Shown here: positions 15,206-24,742 of the stretch, in pieces
Layout: each line of letters begins with the position of its first letter
How positions within the stretch are numbered: position 1 is the first letter of the stretch
Source of the DNA: a virus
Reading direction: 5' to 3' (one strand)
DNA: 64,000 nucleotides
Virus record (IMG/VR): IMGVR_UViG_3300013108_000622
Location: 1 to 64,000 of that record
Translations under genes and position numbers: made by a program
The notes under the pieces: generated by a model
Databases searched by the model: none
Told to the model about the DNA's origin: nothing
Seen by the model: the letters and a program-made list of their open reading frames with translations, nothing else

Positions 15206-16312
15206 ATGTCATCATCTATGTTACAGCAAGCCGTCATCGACGCGCAAGCACTTAAGGAAGCTGCAATCAAAAATGCAGAGCAGGAAGTTCTTAAAAAATA
15301 TTCTGGTGAAATAAAGGAGGCCGTCGATTCATTGTTGGAAGAAGAACCAATCACAACAGATGATTCAATGGACTTAAATTCAGATGAAACCCCTACAGAG
15401 ACTATTGTCGAGGACATTCCACTCAAGGCAACCGAAGGACTCGATGACCAACCTGAACAAGGAGAAGTGGTCGAATTAAACTTAGACGAATTGAGAGCCT
15501 CTATGGTTGACAACTCCACAGAAGAGCCGATGTTTGAAGTTAACGAGGCTGAACTAGAAAGTCTTTTATCTGAAGACGAACAATCGAAACCTGACTATAT
15601 TGATATTGATAACGACGGCGACAAAGAAGAGTCAATGAAACAAGCCGCTGCTGACAAAAAGAAGGGCGAAATTAAAGAAGAAATCAACGAAGAAGAATTG
15701 GAGCTAAACGAGGAAGAACTCAAAGCGGCAATTGAAGAAATTTTAAAAGTTGATTACGAAGTCGTTCCACGTGGCAAAAATGGCCAAACACATGCAACAA
15801 AAGTTGGGCATGAGTGGGCTTTGGAAGCATCTCTCGCAAAACAAGAAGACACCGAGACCAAAGAAACCGATGCTTCAATGGTAAAAGCAATCGAAAAAAT
15901 CCAAAAACTAGAAGAGCAAGTAAAATCTCTCAAGTCTGACAAGAATAGACTTGCAAAAGATCATAGTGAACTAAAGAGTATTGCCTGTCAAGTCAGTGAT
16001 AAGCTGGCTGAAATAAACACCACCAACGCTAAGTTGGTATATCAGAATCGTATTCTGAAATCCCCCTCCTTGAATGAGCGACAAAAAACAAATCTTGTCG
16101 AAGCGGTTTCAAAAGCGAATTCAACCGAAGAGGCCAAAGTTATTTTTGAAACTTTGCAAGATTCTTTAACTTCTAAAGAGCCCAGTGCTCCTAAGAATTT
16201 AAATGAAGCTGTAAGTAAAAATAATCGGCTTATTTTGAAATCACAACAAACAACCAGCCAATCTTCAGATTCTACTTCGGTGAGAATGAAGAGGCTTGCT
16301 GGAATTATTTAA
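15206..16312 (+). CDS. Prohead core scaffolding protein (gp22-like)
   Basis: 368 residues, RBS TAAGGAGAG. Very acidic and largely helical: an Ala/Glu N-terminal helix, a long acidic stretch (about 35-180), a coiled coil (about 230-265, KIQKLEEQVKSLK), and a basic C-terminal region ending MKRLAGII. Position just before the major capsid gene and this composition match T4 gp22, which forms the prohead core and is digested by the protease; many L/I-x-E sites fit that fate. An embedded SKPDYIDIDNDGDKEE motif (about 130-146) resembles the first half of an EF-hand calcium loop and is common in marine phage proteins. Confidence 0.82.
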   Translation: MSSSMLQQAVIDAQALKEAAIKNAEQEVLKKYSGEIKEAVDSLLEEEPITTDDSMDLNSDETPTETIVEDIPLKATEGLDDQPEQGEVVELNLDELRASMVDNSTEEPMFEVNEAELESLLSEDEQSKPDYIDIDNDGDKEESMKQAAADKKKGEIKEEINEEELELNEEELKAAIEEILKVDYEVVPRGKNGQTHATKVGHEWALEASLAKQEDTETKETDASMVKAIEKIQKLEEQVKSLKSDKNRLAKDHSELKSIACQVSDKLAEINTTNAKLVYQNRILKSPSLNERQKTNLVEAVSKANSTEEAKVIFETLQDSLTSKEPSAPKNLNEAVSKNNRLILKSQQTTSQSSDSTSVRMKRLAGII

Positions 16313-16334
16313 TTATTTAAGGAGATTTAATACA

Positions 16335-18176
16335 ATGAGTATTATTGAAAAACTAACTGAGGGCGTCATGAAACGTGATGTCCAAAAAGAAGGTCAAGCT
16401 CTTCTCAATAAATGGGAAAAGACTGGTCTACTAGAAGGTATTGAGAATGATCACGGTCGTAATAGTATGGCTGCGCTTCTTGAAAACCAAGCTAAAGAGC
16501 TTCTTCGCGAAGCTTCCTCTATGCATGCTGGCGATGTCGAAGGCTTCGCAGCAGTAGCATTTCCAATCGTCCGTCGAGTATTCGGAAATTTGGTTGCTAA
16601 TGAACTTGTTTCTGTTCAACCTATGAGCCTGCCATCAGGACTCATTTTCTTCCTCGACTTTACATATGGTAGCGCCCGTGCTGATCAATATGTAGAGCGC
16701 ACCTCACTTTATGGTGGTGGTGCTGTCGGTAATCAAATCACTGGTGGTGTTGATCTTAGCACCGTTAGCGGTTCTCAGTCTGGTTACTATGGCCTTAACA
16801 ATGGCTATGCGTCCCCTACTGGTTCTTCCGACGTTTCTCTATATTGTGTTGTTTCTGGATGTTTTGGTGGTTCCGGTCTTCAGACCGAAGCCGTTGGTAA
16901 AACAGTCGGTGACGGCCTATCAACTGGGTTTAGTGTTGCTACAACAACATCTGATTATCCAATCCCAACCACAACAACTGGTTTGGGCACAACAAAATTA
17001 AACAGCCAAGATGCATTTGATCGTCTTTGTAACTTTGATCCTGATTTTACATCTGGAACAACTCAAGTTGCTGTTTTCGCACTAACAACTGCTTCAAATG
17101 CGTTGAAAAATGCTAATTCTGAATATAACAAACATGACCTTGTTGCAATCAGTGCATCACCTGCAAATGGTTCGCAAGTTCGTCGTTTGACAGCATATTC
17201 AGGTTCTAACATTTTTTATCGTAACACTTCTGATGGTGGTTTGGGCGACGGAACTATTTTCCTTTTTGTTGCTAGTGATACTGTGCCAGCAAGCACACTA
17301 CGCGCAGCATATGGAACTACAGCCGGTGTCAACTACCCACTTGAAGATTCCTTTGGCGCAGCTCCAACTCTAGGTGCTGTTCAAGGTCAACTAAACTGGG
17401 CGCTTGAAGATAACGCGGCAATCCCCGAGATTGATATCAAGGTTGATAGTGTGTCAATCACTGCAAACACTAAAAAGTTGAAAGCTCGTTGGACACCTGA
17501 GTTGCAACAAGATATTAATGCTTATCACAATCTTGACGCTGAAGTTGAGCTTACAAGCATTCTTTCTGAGACAATTGCACTTGAAATCGATCAAGAGATT
17601 CTAGAAGACCTTATCAAAGGCGCTTTGGCTGGTACATACTACTGGTCACGTAAACCTGGTAAGTTTGTGAATCGTGAAGAAGGTACAAGCACAAATCAAA
17701 CTCTGTTCCCAGATTTCACTGGTACAGTTTCTGAGTGGTACGAAACGCTTCTTGAAACTATCAATGATGTTTCCGCTGCTATCCATCGCAAGACATTGCG
17801 TGGTGGTGCGAACTTTATCGTTGTTAGCCCTGAAGTTTCAAACCTTCTTGAGTTCACTGCCGGATTCCGTGCAGACACAACAGCTGATGAGGCTCGTGGC
17901 ACAACCGGAGCAATGAAAGTTGGCTCACTTAGCAAGAAGCTTGATGTTTATGTAGACGCATATTTCCCAAGAAATGTGGTTCTAGTTGGACGCAAAGGAA
18001 ACAGCTTCCTTGAATCCGGCTATGTATATGCGCCATATGTGCCACTACAAATCACTCCTACCATTTTTGGACCTGACGACTTTACACCACGAAAGGGTGT
18101 AATGACTCGATACGGAAAGAAGATGGTAAGACCTGATATGTATGGTCTTGTAATCGTTGAAGACTTGTTAGGTTAA
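16335..18176 (+). CDS. Major capsid protein (gp23-like)
   Basis: 613 residues from ATG 16335 with TAAGGAGATTT upstream; an in-frame earlier start at 16296 lies in the scaffold gene. N-terminal ~65 residues (NKWEKTGLLEG, then LLENQAKELLREASS) are the typical gp23 propeptide region with L-x-E protease sites. Core gp23 features follow: FPIVRRVFGNLVANELVSVQPM, LIFFLDFTYG, and near the end YGKKMVRPDMYGLV. It is about 90 residues longer than T4 gp23, with extra Gly/Ser/Thr-rich sequence around residues 130-300, probably surface insertions. Followed by a strong terminator, consistent with the most highly expressed late gene. Confidence 0.95.
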   Translation: MSIIEKLTEGVMKRDVQKEGQALLNKWEKTGLLEGIENDHGRNSMAALLENQAKELLREASSMHAGDVEGFAAVAFPIVRRVFGNLVANELVSVQPMSLPSGLIFFLDFTYGSARADQYVERTSLYGGGAVGNQITGGVDLSTVSGSQSGYYGLNNGYASPTGSSDVSLYCVVSGCFGGSGLQTEAVGKTVGDGLSTGFSVATTTSDYPIPTTTTGLGTTKLNSQDAFDRLCNFDPDFTSGTTQVAVFALTTASNALKNANSEYNKHDLVAISASPANGSQVRRLTAYSGSNIFYRNTSDGGLGDGTIFLFVASDTVPASTLRAAYGTTAGVNYPLEDSFGAAPTLGAVQGQLNWALEDNAAIPEIDIKVDSVSITANTKKLKARWTPELQQDINAYHNLDAEVELTSILSETIALEIDQEILEDLIKGALAGTYYWSRKPGKFVNREEGTSTNQTLFPDFTGTVSEWYETLLETINDVSAAIHRKTLRGGANFIVVSPEVSNLLEFTAGFRADTTADEARGTTGAMKVGSLSKKLDVYVDAYFPRNVVLVGRKGNSFLESGYVYAPYVPLQITPTIFGPDDFTPRKGVMTRYGKKMVRPDMYGLVIVEDLLG

Positions 18177-18208
18177 TTCTTATATTAACTTAATAAAAGT
18201 TATGAATG

Positions 18209-18245
18209 CCCCGTCTTTCTTATGAGAGGCGGGGTTTTCTTTTTC
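18209..18245 (+). terminator. Intrinsic terminator after the capsid gene
   Basis: An 11-base-pair stem, CCCCGTCTTTC (18209-18219), loop TTAT, GAGAGGCGGGG (18224-18234), with three G-T pairs, followed by TTTTCTTTTT. It lies 32 bases after the capsid stop and before the next late promoter box, so it insulates the head and neck transcripts. Confidence 0.9.
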
Positions 18246-18262
18246 GTTTAACATTAATTTTA

Positions 18263-18270
18263 ACTATTTA
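18263..18270 (+). promoter_or_regulatory. Candidate late promoter box ACTATTTA
   Basis: ACTATTTA lies between the capsid terminator and the neck gene start, 19 bases before ATG 18290. A promoter is required here because the terminator would stop most upstream transcription, which strengthens the reading of this motif as a start signal. Confidence 0.6.
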
Positions 18271-18289
18271 AACACAGGAGAACGGAAAA

Positions 18290-19567
18290 ATGTCAGTACC
18301 TATTTTAACGCCATCACAAACAACAAGCATTGTGGCCCTTCCTGCGACCGGAACACATTCTCAAGTTCATAACGGCTCCTTACCTTACGGAATATACCTA
18401 AACTCAACTGAATTTATTTCTGGTGCAGTGGATCAAGTATCCTTTACCTATAAAATGTTGGGTGGAGATGTTCTTGACATTGAATTAAGCTCCTCAAATG
18501 TTTATAGCTCTTATGAGTTAGCAGTTCTAGAATATTCATATATTGTTAACAATCATCAAGCGAAGAATGTCTTATCTAGTTTTTTAGGAGCAACCACAGG
18601 AACCTTTGATCAAGATGGAACTTTGCAGGACGGCATACTATCTTCTAGTTTAAGTGGTTCTTATGCCTCTTTAAAGTTACCCAAATTCACATTTGAATAC
18701 TCAAAGAAGGTTTCAGAAGGGCTTGCGGCAGAGGCTGCTCTGGGCGGAATAAGAATCTATTCCTCCTCTGTTGATTTACAAGATAACATTCAGGATTACG
18801 ATCTTCAACATATTGTCCAATCCGCATCATTAGATTCAGGATTCGACTATAGTGGCAAAGTTAATAACAAAAGAATAGCTATTCGAAGAGTGTATTATCG
18901 TTCACCCAATACGATGTGGCGATTTTATGGTTATTATGGCGGCTTGAATGTCGTAGGAAACTTATACACTTATGGTCAATATTCAGACGACTCAACTTTC
19001 GAAATTGTTCCAGCGTGGCAAAACAAGTTGCAAGCCATGGCATTTGAAACAAGTCTTTATACCAGAGCTTCACATTATTCTTATGAAATAAGAGATAATA
19101 GAATGAGGGTTTATCCACCCCCTTCACTTCCTGGGACAGGTTCACCACGAAAAATTTGGTTCGAATTTTCAATCCCTGAAGATTCCTGGCAATCTGATAA
19201 AACTTTAAAAGATGGGACAGATGGTGTAAACAATTATAACACACTACCTTTTGCAAATATTCCATATGCAAACATTAATAGCATGGGTAAGCAGTGGATC
19301 CGTAAATATGCCCTGGCAATCTCTAAAGAGATGCTCTCACAGGTAAGAGGAAAATTCGGAGCAGTACCAATCCCAGGAAATAGCGTAACTCTGAATTCTA
19401 CTGAGCTGGCAGCACAAGCAAAAGAAGAGCAGAATAATTTAAAAGAAGAATTAAAAACATTGTTGGATGACCTAACTTACGACACCTTGGTGGAAAAAGA
19501 CGCTAAAATGTCTGAAGATGCAAATAGAATTAATGTTGTAATACCGATGGGCGTATATATAGGATAA
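18290..19567 (+). CDS. Neck / head-completion protein (gp13-like)
   Basis: 425 residues, RBS CAGGAGAAC. Position (after capsid, before a gp14/gp15-like pair and the sheath) matches T4 gene 13, whose product closes the filled head and links it to the tail. The C-terminal third carries INSMGKQWIRKYALAISKEM, then QVRGKFGAVPIPG and a helical LKEELKTLL segment, an arrangement I associate with adaptor/neck proteins of T4-like phages. The N-terminal half is beta-rich. It is longer than T4 gp13 (309), so function is given by context and C-terminal similarity. Confidence 0.6.
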   Translation: MSVPILTPSQTTSIVALPATGTHSQVHNGSLPYGIYLNSTEFISGAVDQVSFTYKMLGGDVLDIELSSSNVYSSYELAVLEYSYIVNNHQAKNVLSSFLGATTGTFDQDGTLQDGILSSSLSGSYASLKLPKFTFEYSKKVSEGLAAEAALGGIRIYSSSVDLQDNIQDYDLQHIVQSASLDSGFDYSGKVNNKRIAIRRVYYRSPNTMWRFYGYYGGLNVVGNLYTYGQYSDDSTFEIVPAWQNKLQAMAFETSLYTRASHYSYEIRDNRMRVYPPPSLPGTGSPRKIWFEFSIPEDSWQSDKTLKDGTDGVNNYNTLPFANIPYANINSMGKQWIRKYALAISKEMLSQVRGKFGAVPIPGNSVTLNSTELAAQAKEEQNNLKEELKTLLDDLTYDTLVEKDAKMSEDANRINVVIPMGVYIG

Positions 19568-19580
19568 GGGGGTATGTAGA

Positions 19581-20075
19581 ATGTCAGATGATGACAACAA
19601 GTGGAACAGGCCAACAAACCCACCAGCGCCTCTCTTTTTTAATAAAAAAGAAAGAGATTTGGTCAAACAAGTTAATGATGAGTTAATTGAGCGAGTTTTA
19701 GGGCAAACGATTCTTTACTATCCGATTAGTAATACTCATACTGAGTTTCACCCATTATATGGTGAAGCAATCGAAAAAAACTTTTTACCTCCGATTAGAG
19801 TGTATGTGTTGGTAGATTGGAACGGAACCGACACAACAGCAACTAGCTATGGGATTGATAGAATGTATAATTTAACCTGTCATTTCCACAAACGCAGATT
19901 AACTGAGGATCAGGATTTGTTTGTTCGTGAAGGAGACTTTATTTTATATGGAGGCGATTATTATGAGATTCTCTCAACTTCCGAAACTACACAAATCTTT
20001 GGTCAAGTAGACAACCAGTTAGAGATATCTGCAAAATGTACAAGAGCAAGACAAGGGCTTTTTGATGGGACATAA
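19581..20075 (+). CDS. Neck protein / head-tail connector (gp14-like)
   Basis: 164 residues, RBS AAGGGGGTA. Features: helical NKKERDLVKQVNDELIERVL, then beta strands with FVREGDFILYGGDYYEI (about 112-128), and a terminal AKCTRARQGLF. The GD-x-x-x-YGG-x-x-YEI pattern is typical of head-tail stopper proteins that plug the connector; gene order agrees with T4 gene 14. Two bases separate it from the next start. It is shorter than T4 gp14 (256). Confidence 0.6.
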   Translation: MSDDDNKWNRPTNPPAPLFFNKKERDLVKQVNDELIERVLGQTILYYPISNTHTEFHPLYGEAIEKNFLPPIRVYVLVDWNGTDTTATSYGIDRMYNLTCHFHKRRLTEDQDLFVREGDFILYGGDYYEILSTSETTQIFGQVDNQLEISAKCTRARQGLFDGT

Positions 20076-20077
20076 AA

Positions 20078-21064
20078 ATGAGCAAAGAAGACGAAGTTAA
20101 AGAGATGCTCGCCGAGCGCCGCAAAGCTGGTAAGAAAGCACGTAAAAATAAAGAAACTGGATTACCTTCCAAAATACCCGGCGAATCTTTAGAGCCTGAC
20201 AAAGATTTAAAAGTTATGGAACAAATTGTGGGTTTTGAGCCATCAACTTTTGAAACTATGGACTATGCAATGTTCGAGTGGTTGAATAATGAGGTTAACG
20301 TATTTTGTACCACCAACAAGGGTTGGAAAAAGACCCCTATCGTATGGGTGGCCGGAGAACGCTCTTGGCAGGTTAAAAACCACAAAGATTTAAGAGATTC
20401 TGACGGTGCTTTGATATTTCCTATCATAACCCTAGAGCGTGGCCCGTTCTCAAAAGATCTTCAAAAAAAGGGTGCTTTTTACGGCAATATATTTCCCGTC
20501 AAAGACAAACAGGGCGGCTCAATAACGGTGGCAAGAAAGTTATATCAAGATAAAACTTCGAACTTTGCCAATGCTGATGCAAGACGCCGCAGTACACAAC
20601 CAGACGATCCTAGTACCGCAAACTTAATTCGTGGTCCACTGACAAATAATAAAAAGGTAGTATATCAGACAATTTCAATCCCAATGCCATCTTATGTTGA
20701 TGTAACTTATAATATAAGCATCAGAACAGAATATCAACAACAGATGAACGAAGCAACTCAGCCATTTGCGACTTATACTGGCGGAATAAACTATTTTACA
20801 GTAACAAGGGACGGGCATACATACGAAGCTTTCATTCAGTCAAACTTTGATAGCACTAACGATGTAAACGATATGAAAGATGAGACAAGAATATATGAAA
20901 CAAAAATACAAGTAAAACTATTAGGATATTTGGTGGGTGCTGACAAGAACAGTAAACAACCACATATAGCTGTTAGAGAAAATGCAGTCGAGGTTAAGGT
21001 GCCTCGGGAACATGTTATTGTTGGGGATAAAAACCCTTGGAAGGGTGGAAAGTACCGTCCCTAA
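20078..21064 (+). CDS. Tail terminator / sheath stabiliser (gp15-like)
   Basis: 328 residues. A basic, helical N-terminal extension (to about 50) precedes an alpha/beta domain with MDYAMFEWLNNEVNVFCT, WVAGERSWQVKN, FPIITLERG, then IPMPSYVDVTYNISIRTEYQ and YTGGINYFTVTRDGH, a pattern recognised in gp15-type proteins of marine T4-like phages. In T4 gp15 caps the tail tube and sheath and joins the neck. Its position directly before the sheath supports this. Confidence 0.7.
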   Translation: MSKEDEVKEMLAERRKAGKKARKNKETGLPSKIPGESLEPDKDLKVMEQIVGFEPSTFETMDYAMFEWLNNEVNVFCTTNKGWKKTPIVWVAGERSWQVKNHKDLRDSDGALIFPIITLERGPFSKDLQKKGAFYGNIFPVKDKQGGSITVARKLYQDKTSNFANADARRRSTQPDDPSTANLIRGPLTNNKKVVYQTISIPMPSYVDVTYNISIRTEYQQQMNEATQPFATYTGGINYFTVTRDGHTYEAFIQSNFDSTNDVNDMKDETRIYETKIQVKLLGYLVGADKNSKQPHIAVRENAVEVKVPREHVIVGDKNPWKGGKYRP

Positions 21065-21094
21065 AGTTTCATTAGGCTTTTTGGCCTATAAGAT

Positions 21095-21102
21095 ACTATT
21101 TA
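21095..21102 (+). promoter_or_regulatory. Candidate late promoter box ACTATTTA
   Basis: ACTATTTA followed by TTAATG, 36 bases before the tail sheath start at 21139 and within the 74-base gap after the gp15-like gene. It is identical over eleven bases (ACTATTTATTA) to the box before the scaffold gene. Confidence 0.6.
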
Positions 21103-21138
21103 TTAATGACTTTAAAGACCTTTGAGGAGAACACACAA

Positions 21139-24075
21139 ATGCCAGCAAATAAATTTAGATTTATATCACCAGGTATTCAATTTCGCGAAATTGATGAATC
21201 AACAATACAAGAAACCCAAGGACCAATCGGCCCTGTTATTATCGGAAGATCGCAAAAAGGCCCAGGACTTGTTCCAACAAGGGTTGAAGACTATGACGAA
21301 TTCGTAAGACTTTTTGGAGAACCACAACCAGGAACGGTATCAGGTGATATTTGGCGAAATGGTGGAGAGGGCCTCGCACCAACATATGGTGCTTATGCTG
21401 CTCAAGCATACCTAGAAAACAGCAATGGCTTAACTTTTGTTCGACTATTGGGAAGAGAGAATAAATACTCAACTACTGCCGGTAAAGCAGGTTGGTCCGT
21501 AGGATCAGGCTTCACGGGTAATGCTGGTGCAAAAGGCGGCGCATATGGACTCTTTCTAGTAGAGTCTGGCTCTACAAACGGCTCACAACAGGGCACATCC
21601 GTAAATACAACTGGTACACTCGCCGCCGTTTGGTATATGCAAGATGTGACCGCTGCTGCTTGGTTAAGACTATCCGGCGCACACGGTGGTACAAACCTCT
21701 CACCGACTGGTGCAAACGCCACCACACTTCTTAACGAAGAAGACAGCACATACACAATCGAGTATGTCGAAGCGGGCGTAGTACAAAGAAAATATAACTT
21801 CGATTTTGATGAAGATAGTGGTAATTTTGCTAGAAAAGTTTTCAACACAAACCCAACGAAACTTAATTCTACATATTATGAAAATTCTGAAAACTTTTTT
21901 CTCGGAGAAACATTTGAAAGAAATGTAGCAGAAAAAGGATTGTCCGCACCAAGCTCCAAACACACTGTTTGGGGAGTGATGTTGGGCCTCCAGAACTCGT
22001 CTAATAAATATAACAATAACAAATCTTCCGCAGGCCCAGCTTCAACAAACTGGATTGTTTGCCAGGATCAGGGTGCATCTGGAAGTTTTGAACCATCGAA
22101 ACTTACAAAACTCTTTAGGTTTAAATCTAGAGAGTTGGGAGACCATGCACAAAGAAACATAAAAATTTCTTTTGATGATATCCGTTACTCCCCAGATCCA
22201 GATTACAAATATGGCTCTTTTACCGTCCTTGTACGTGACATTAGAGATAGTGATAACTTTCCAAATGTTTTAGAGAGTTTTACAAATTGTAATTTAGATC
22301 CTGAGTCAACAAATTATGTTGCAAACAGGATTGGTAATGCTTTCTCAAGATGGGATGATGACGACAAGAGATATCGCTACTATGGAGAGTATCCAAACCG
22401 TTCTCAATATATCACAATTGAGATGGCCGAAGATGTAGCTCTAGGTGCAGTTGCCCCAGAACTCTTGCCATTCGGCTATTTCGGTCCTCTACGACCTGTA
22501 TCGTTTGGTGTAGCATCTGGTTCTATTTCACCTCTCAAACCTTGGATTGGGATGAGCGTTGGAAACAGCGACAATGCCAACACATCAGCAATGGTGTCAA
22601 ACGCCTTGCCGGACACCTATGGTGGAATTAACTTTGTCTCTGGTGGACATGCCTTCGTGGGTGCTTTTGATTTCCCACGCTCTTATGTAAGACCAAACTC
22701 TACGATTGGAAATCTATCATCTAGAAATGATTGTTTTTGGGGTCTTGACACTTCAAGATCTGGCTCAAGTATTCGTTACTCTGAAGCTGTTGTAGACACA
22801 CTAAGGGGTCTGCCAGACAATTATCGTTTGGGGGAAGATGGACCAACTCTGAGCCCGTCATCTGACGTGTCAGATTATCAATACATCTTCACCCTAGATG
22901 ATGTAAGTCTTTACAGCTCCACAGACCATACAATTGGAAGCACATCTTCAGTAGATGCGTTTTACTTGTCGGGCTCTAGAAAAGTCGGATATTCAGTATC
23001 TTCTACCGGATCCAATACTTACAAAAATACACTTGATGACGGATATAATAAGTTTACAGTGCCGATGTTTGGTGGGTTTAACGGCCTTGATATTACCGAG
23101 GTTGAACCTTTTAACAATAACTCAATTGGTTCGAACGCACAAGATTCGTATGAGTATAACTCAATTATGAATGCGATTGATTCCGTAGCAGACCCAGAAT
23201 CCGTAGATATGAACATCTTAAGCGTTCCAGGTGTTACAACCACTGGCTTGACTGATAGGGTTCTTGATGTAACAAGAGAGCGTGGTGATTCCTTGGGTGT
23301 TATTGATATTGTTGGTGGGTTCAAACCAAAGGCCGACCGCGCTGCGGCAACAACAAAAGATTATGACGCATCTGCTCGCGGAAGTGTTGACACAACTGTG
23401 TCAAATATGAAGACACGACAAATCAATAATAGTTACGGAGCCGCTTATTATCCGTACATTAAAATTAGAGATTCTAAATCTGGACGAGCATTCTTCGCGC
23501 CACCATCAATCGCGGCAATCGGAACATACTCTTTCTCGCAAACTTTGTCAGATGTCTGGTTCGCACCAGCTGGCTTTGTTCGCGGCGGTCTCTCTGACGG
23601 CGCAGCCGGTATTCCAGTAGTTGGAGTATCTGAGCGACTAAGCGCAAAAGAGCGTGATAAGTTGTATGAAGTTAATATTAACCCAATCGCATCGTTCCCA
23701 TCAGAGGGTATCGTTGTCTTCGGCCAAAAAACACTTCAAGCGACACCAAGTGCATTGGATAGAGTAAATGTTAGAAGATTGTTGATTTATCTGAAGAAGG
23801 GTATTTCACTAATCTCCTCAACCATCTTATTCGATCCAAATATGGCAGTAACATGGGACAGATTCAAGTCAGCAGTTGATCCATTCCTTGGAAATGTTAA
23901 ATCAAGATTGGGGTTGATGGATTACAAGATTGTTCTTGACGAAACAACTACAACACCCGACTTAATTGACAGGAACATTATGTATGCCAAAATTTTCATT
24001 AAGCCAGCACGAGCAATAGAATACATTGCAATCGACTTCGTTGTTACCAACTCTGGAGCATCTTTTGCGGACTAA
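21139..24075 (+). CDS. Tail sheath protein (gp18-like), enlarged
   Basis: 978 residues from ATG 21139 with GAGGAGAACA upstream; the earlier in-frame ATG at 21106 overlaps the promoter box and lacks a ribosome site. Contractile sheath subunit. The N-terminal part (SPGIQFREIDESTIQE, GPVIIGRSQKGPG) and the C-terminal domain (FPSEGIVVFGQKTLQ, DRVNVRRLLIYLKKG, then FDPNMAVTWDRFKSAVDPFL) are characteristic. T4 gp18 has 659 residues; the extra ~320 lie in the middle (about 120-640), where sheath proteins carry surface domains facing outwards. Confidence 0.95.
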   Translation: MPANKFRFISPGIQFREIDESTIQETQGPIGPVIIGRSQKGPGLVPTRVEDYDEFVRLFGEPQPGTVSGDIWRNGGEGLAPTYGAYAAQAYLENSNGLTFVRLLGRENKYSTTAGKAGWSVGSGFTGNAGAKGGAYGLFLVESGSTNGSQQGTSVNTTGTLAAVWYMQDVTAAAWLRLSGAHGGTNLSPTGANATTLLNEEDSTYTIEYVEAGVVQRKYNFDFDEDSGNFARKVFNTNPTKLNSTYYENSENFFLGETFERNVAEKGLSAPSSKHTVWGVMLGLQNSSNKYNNNKSSAGPASTNWIVCQDQGASGSFEPSKLTKLFRFKSRELGDHAQRNIKISFDDIRYSPDPDYKYGSFTVLVRDIRDSDNFPNVLESFTNCNLDPESTNYVANRIGNAFSRWDDDDKRYRYYGEYPNRSQYITIEMAEDVALGAVAPELLPFGYFGPLRPVSFGVASGSISPLKPWIGMSVGNSDNANTSAMVSNALPDTYGGINFVSGGHAFVGAFDFPRSYVRPNSTIGNLSSRNDCFWGLDTSRSGSSIRYSEAVVDTLRGLPDNYRLGEDGPTLSPSSDVSDYQYIFTLDDVSLYSSTDHTIGSTSSVDAFYLSGSRKVGYSVSSTGSNTYKNTLDDGYNKFTVPMFGGFNGLDITEVEPFNNNSIGSNAQDSYEYNSIMNAIDSVADPESVDMNILSVPGVTTTGLTDRVLDVTRERGDSLGVIDIVGGFKPKADRAAATTKDYDASARGSVDTTVSNMKTRQINNSYGAAYYPYIKIRDSKSGRAFFAPPSIAAIGTYSFSQTLSDVWFAPAGFVRGGLSDGAAGIPVVGVSERLSAKERDKLYEVNINPIASFPSEGIVVFGQKTLQATPSALDRVNVRRLLIYLKKGISLISSTILFDPNMAVTWDRFKSAVDPFLGNVKSRLGLMDYKIVLDETTTTPDLIDRNIMYAKIFIKPARAIEYIAIDFVVTNSGASFAD

Positions 24076-24088
24076 ATTGAAATGAATA

Positions 24089-24096
24089 ACTACTTA
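24089..24096 (+). promoter_or_regulatory. Candidate late promoter box, ACTACTTA variant
   Basis: ACTACTTA followed by ATTAAAG lies 22 bases before the tail tube start at 24119, in the 43-base gap after the sheath. One base differs from the main box, the same T to C change as at 2646. Weaker evidence than the exact matches. Confidence 0.4.
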
Positions 24097-24118
24097 ATTA
24101 AAGAAGAGGACATATAAC

Positions 24119-24682
24119 ATGGCAGCATTTTGGACAGACACAACAGTAGAACCGAAAAGGAATTTTAAGTTTATCTTAAGCATCCCCGGTGGAACAGTCC
24201 CAGGAGGAATTCAAGAATTTTTAGTTCAAAAAGTGAGCAAACCTTCGATTGAAACCACTGCGACTGAGCATACATTTTTGAATCATTATTTTTATTTTCC
24301 AGGCAAGAGTAAATGGTCAACAGTTCAAGCGACTTGCGTTGATTTAGTTCGACCTGCAAACGGAAATATGACTGCTACTATTATGAATATGATTGAGGCT
24401 TCCGGCTATTCTCGCCCAACTGCGATTGATTCTCAAAATCCAGCGAGTTTAAATACAATGTCAAAAGCGGGAGCGACCGCTGCGTTGGGGACTGTTAAAA
24501 TCAAAACACTTGATTCTAAAGGCCAAACAGTTGAAGAATGGGTGTTGCATAACACTTTCGTTCAAAAAGCAGAGTGGAGCGAACTTGATTACGGTAATGA
24601 AGAACTGTCAACTTGCACACTAACACTTCAATACGATTTTGCCCACTTGGAAGTTGGTGGCACTGAAATTCCACGTAGTTAA
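24119..24682 (+). CDS. Tail tube protein (gp19-like)
   Basis: 187 residues, RBS AGAGGACATA. Tail tube subunit that stacks around the tape measure inside the sheath. Typical segments are VEPKRNFKFILSI near the N-terminus, EFLVQKVSKPSIETTATEH, FYFPGKSKWSTVQATCVD, and the C-terminal KAEWSELDYGNEELSTCTLTLQYDFA. Length is close to T4 gp19 (163). Order sheath-tube-chaperone-tape measure is the standard one for contractile tails. Confidence 0.92.
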   Translation: MAAFWTDTTVEPKRNFKFILSIPGGTVPGGIQEFLVQKVSKPSIETTATEHTFLNHYFYFPGKSKWSTVQATCVDLVRPANGNMTATIMNMIEASGYSRPTAIDSQNPASLNTMSKAGATAALGTVKIKTLDSKGQTVEEWVLHNTFVQKAEWSELDYGNEELSTCTLTLQYDFAHLEVGGTEIPRS

Positions 24683-24742
24683 TTAAACAACGTAGATATT
24701 TATGTTATAATAAGATTATCTTTATATAGATAAGAGGTATCG

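Noticed and set aside
21071-21090. Hairpin TAGGC/GCCTA before the sheath promoter as a terminator
   Set aside because: Only five pairs and no following T-run in the rightward direction.
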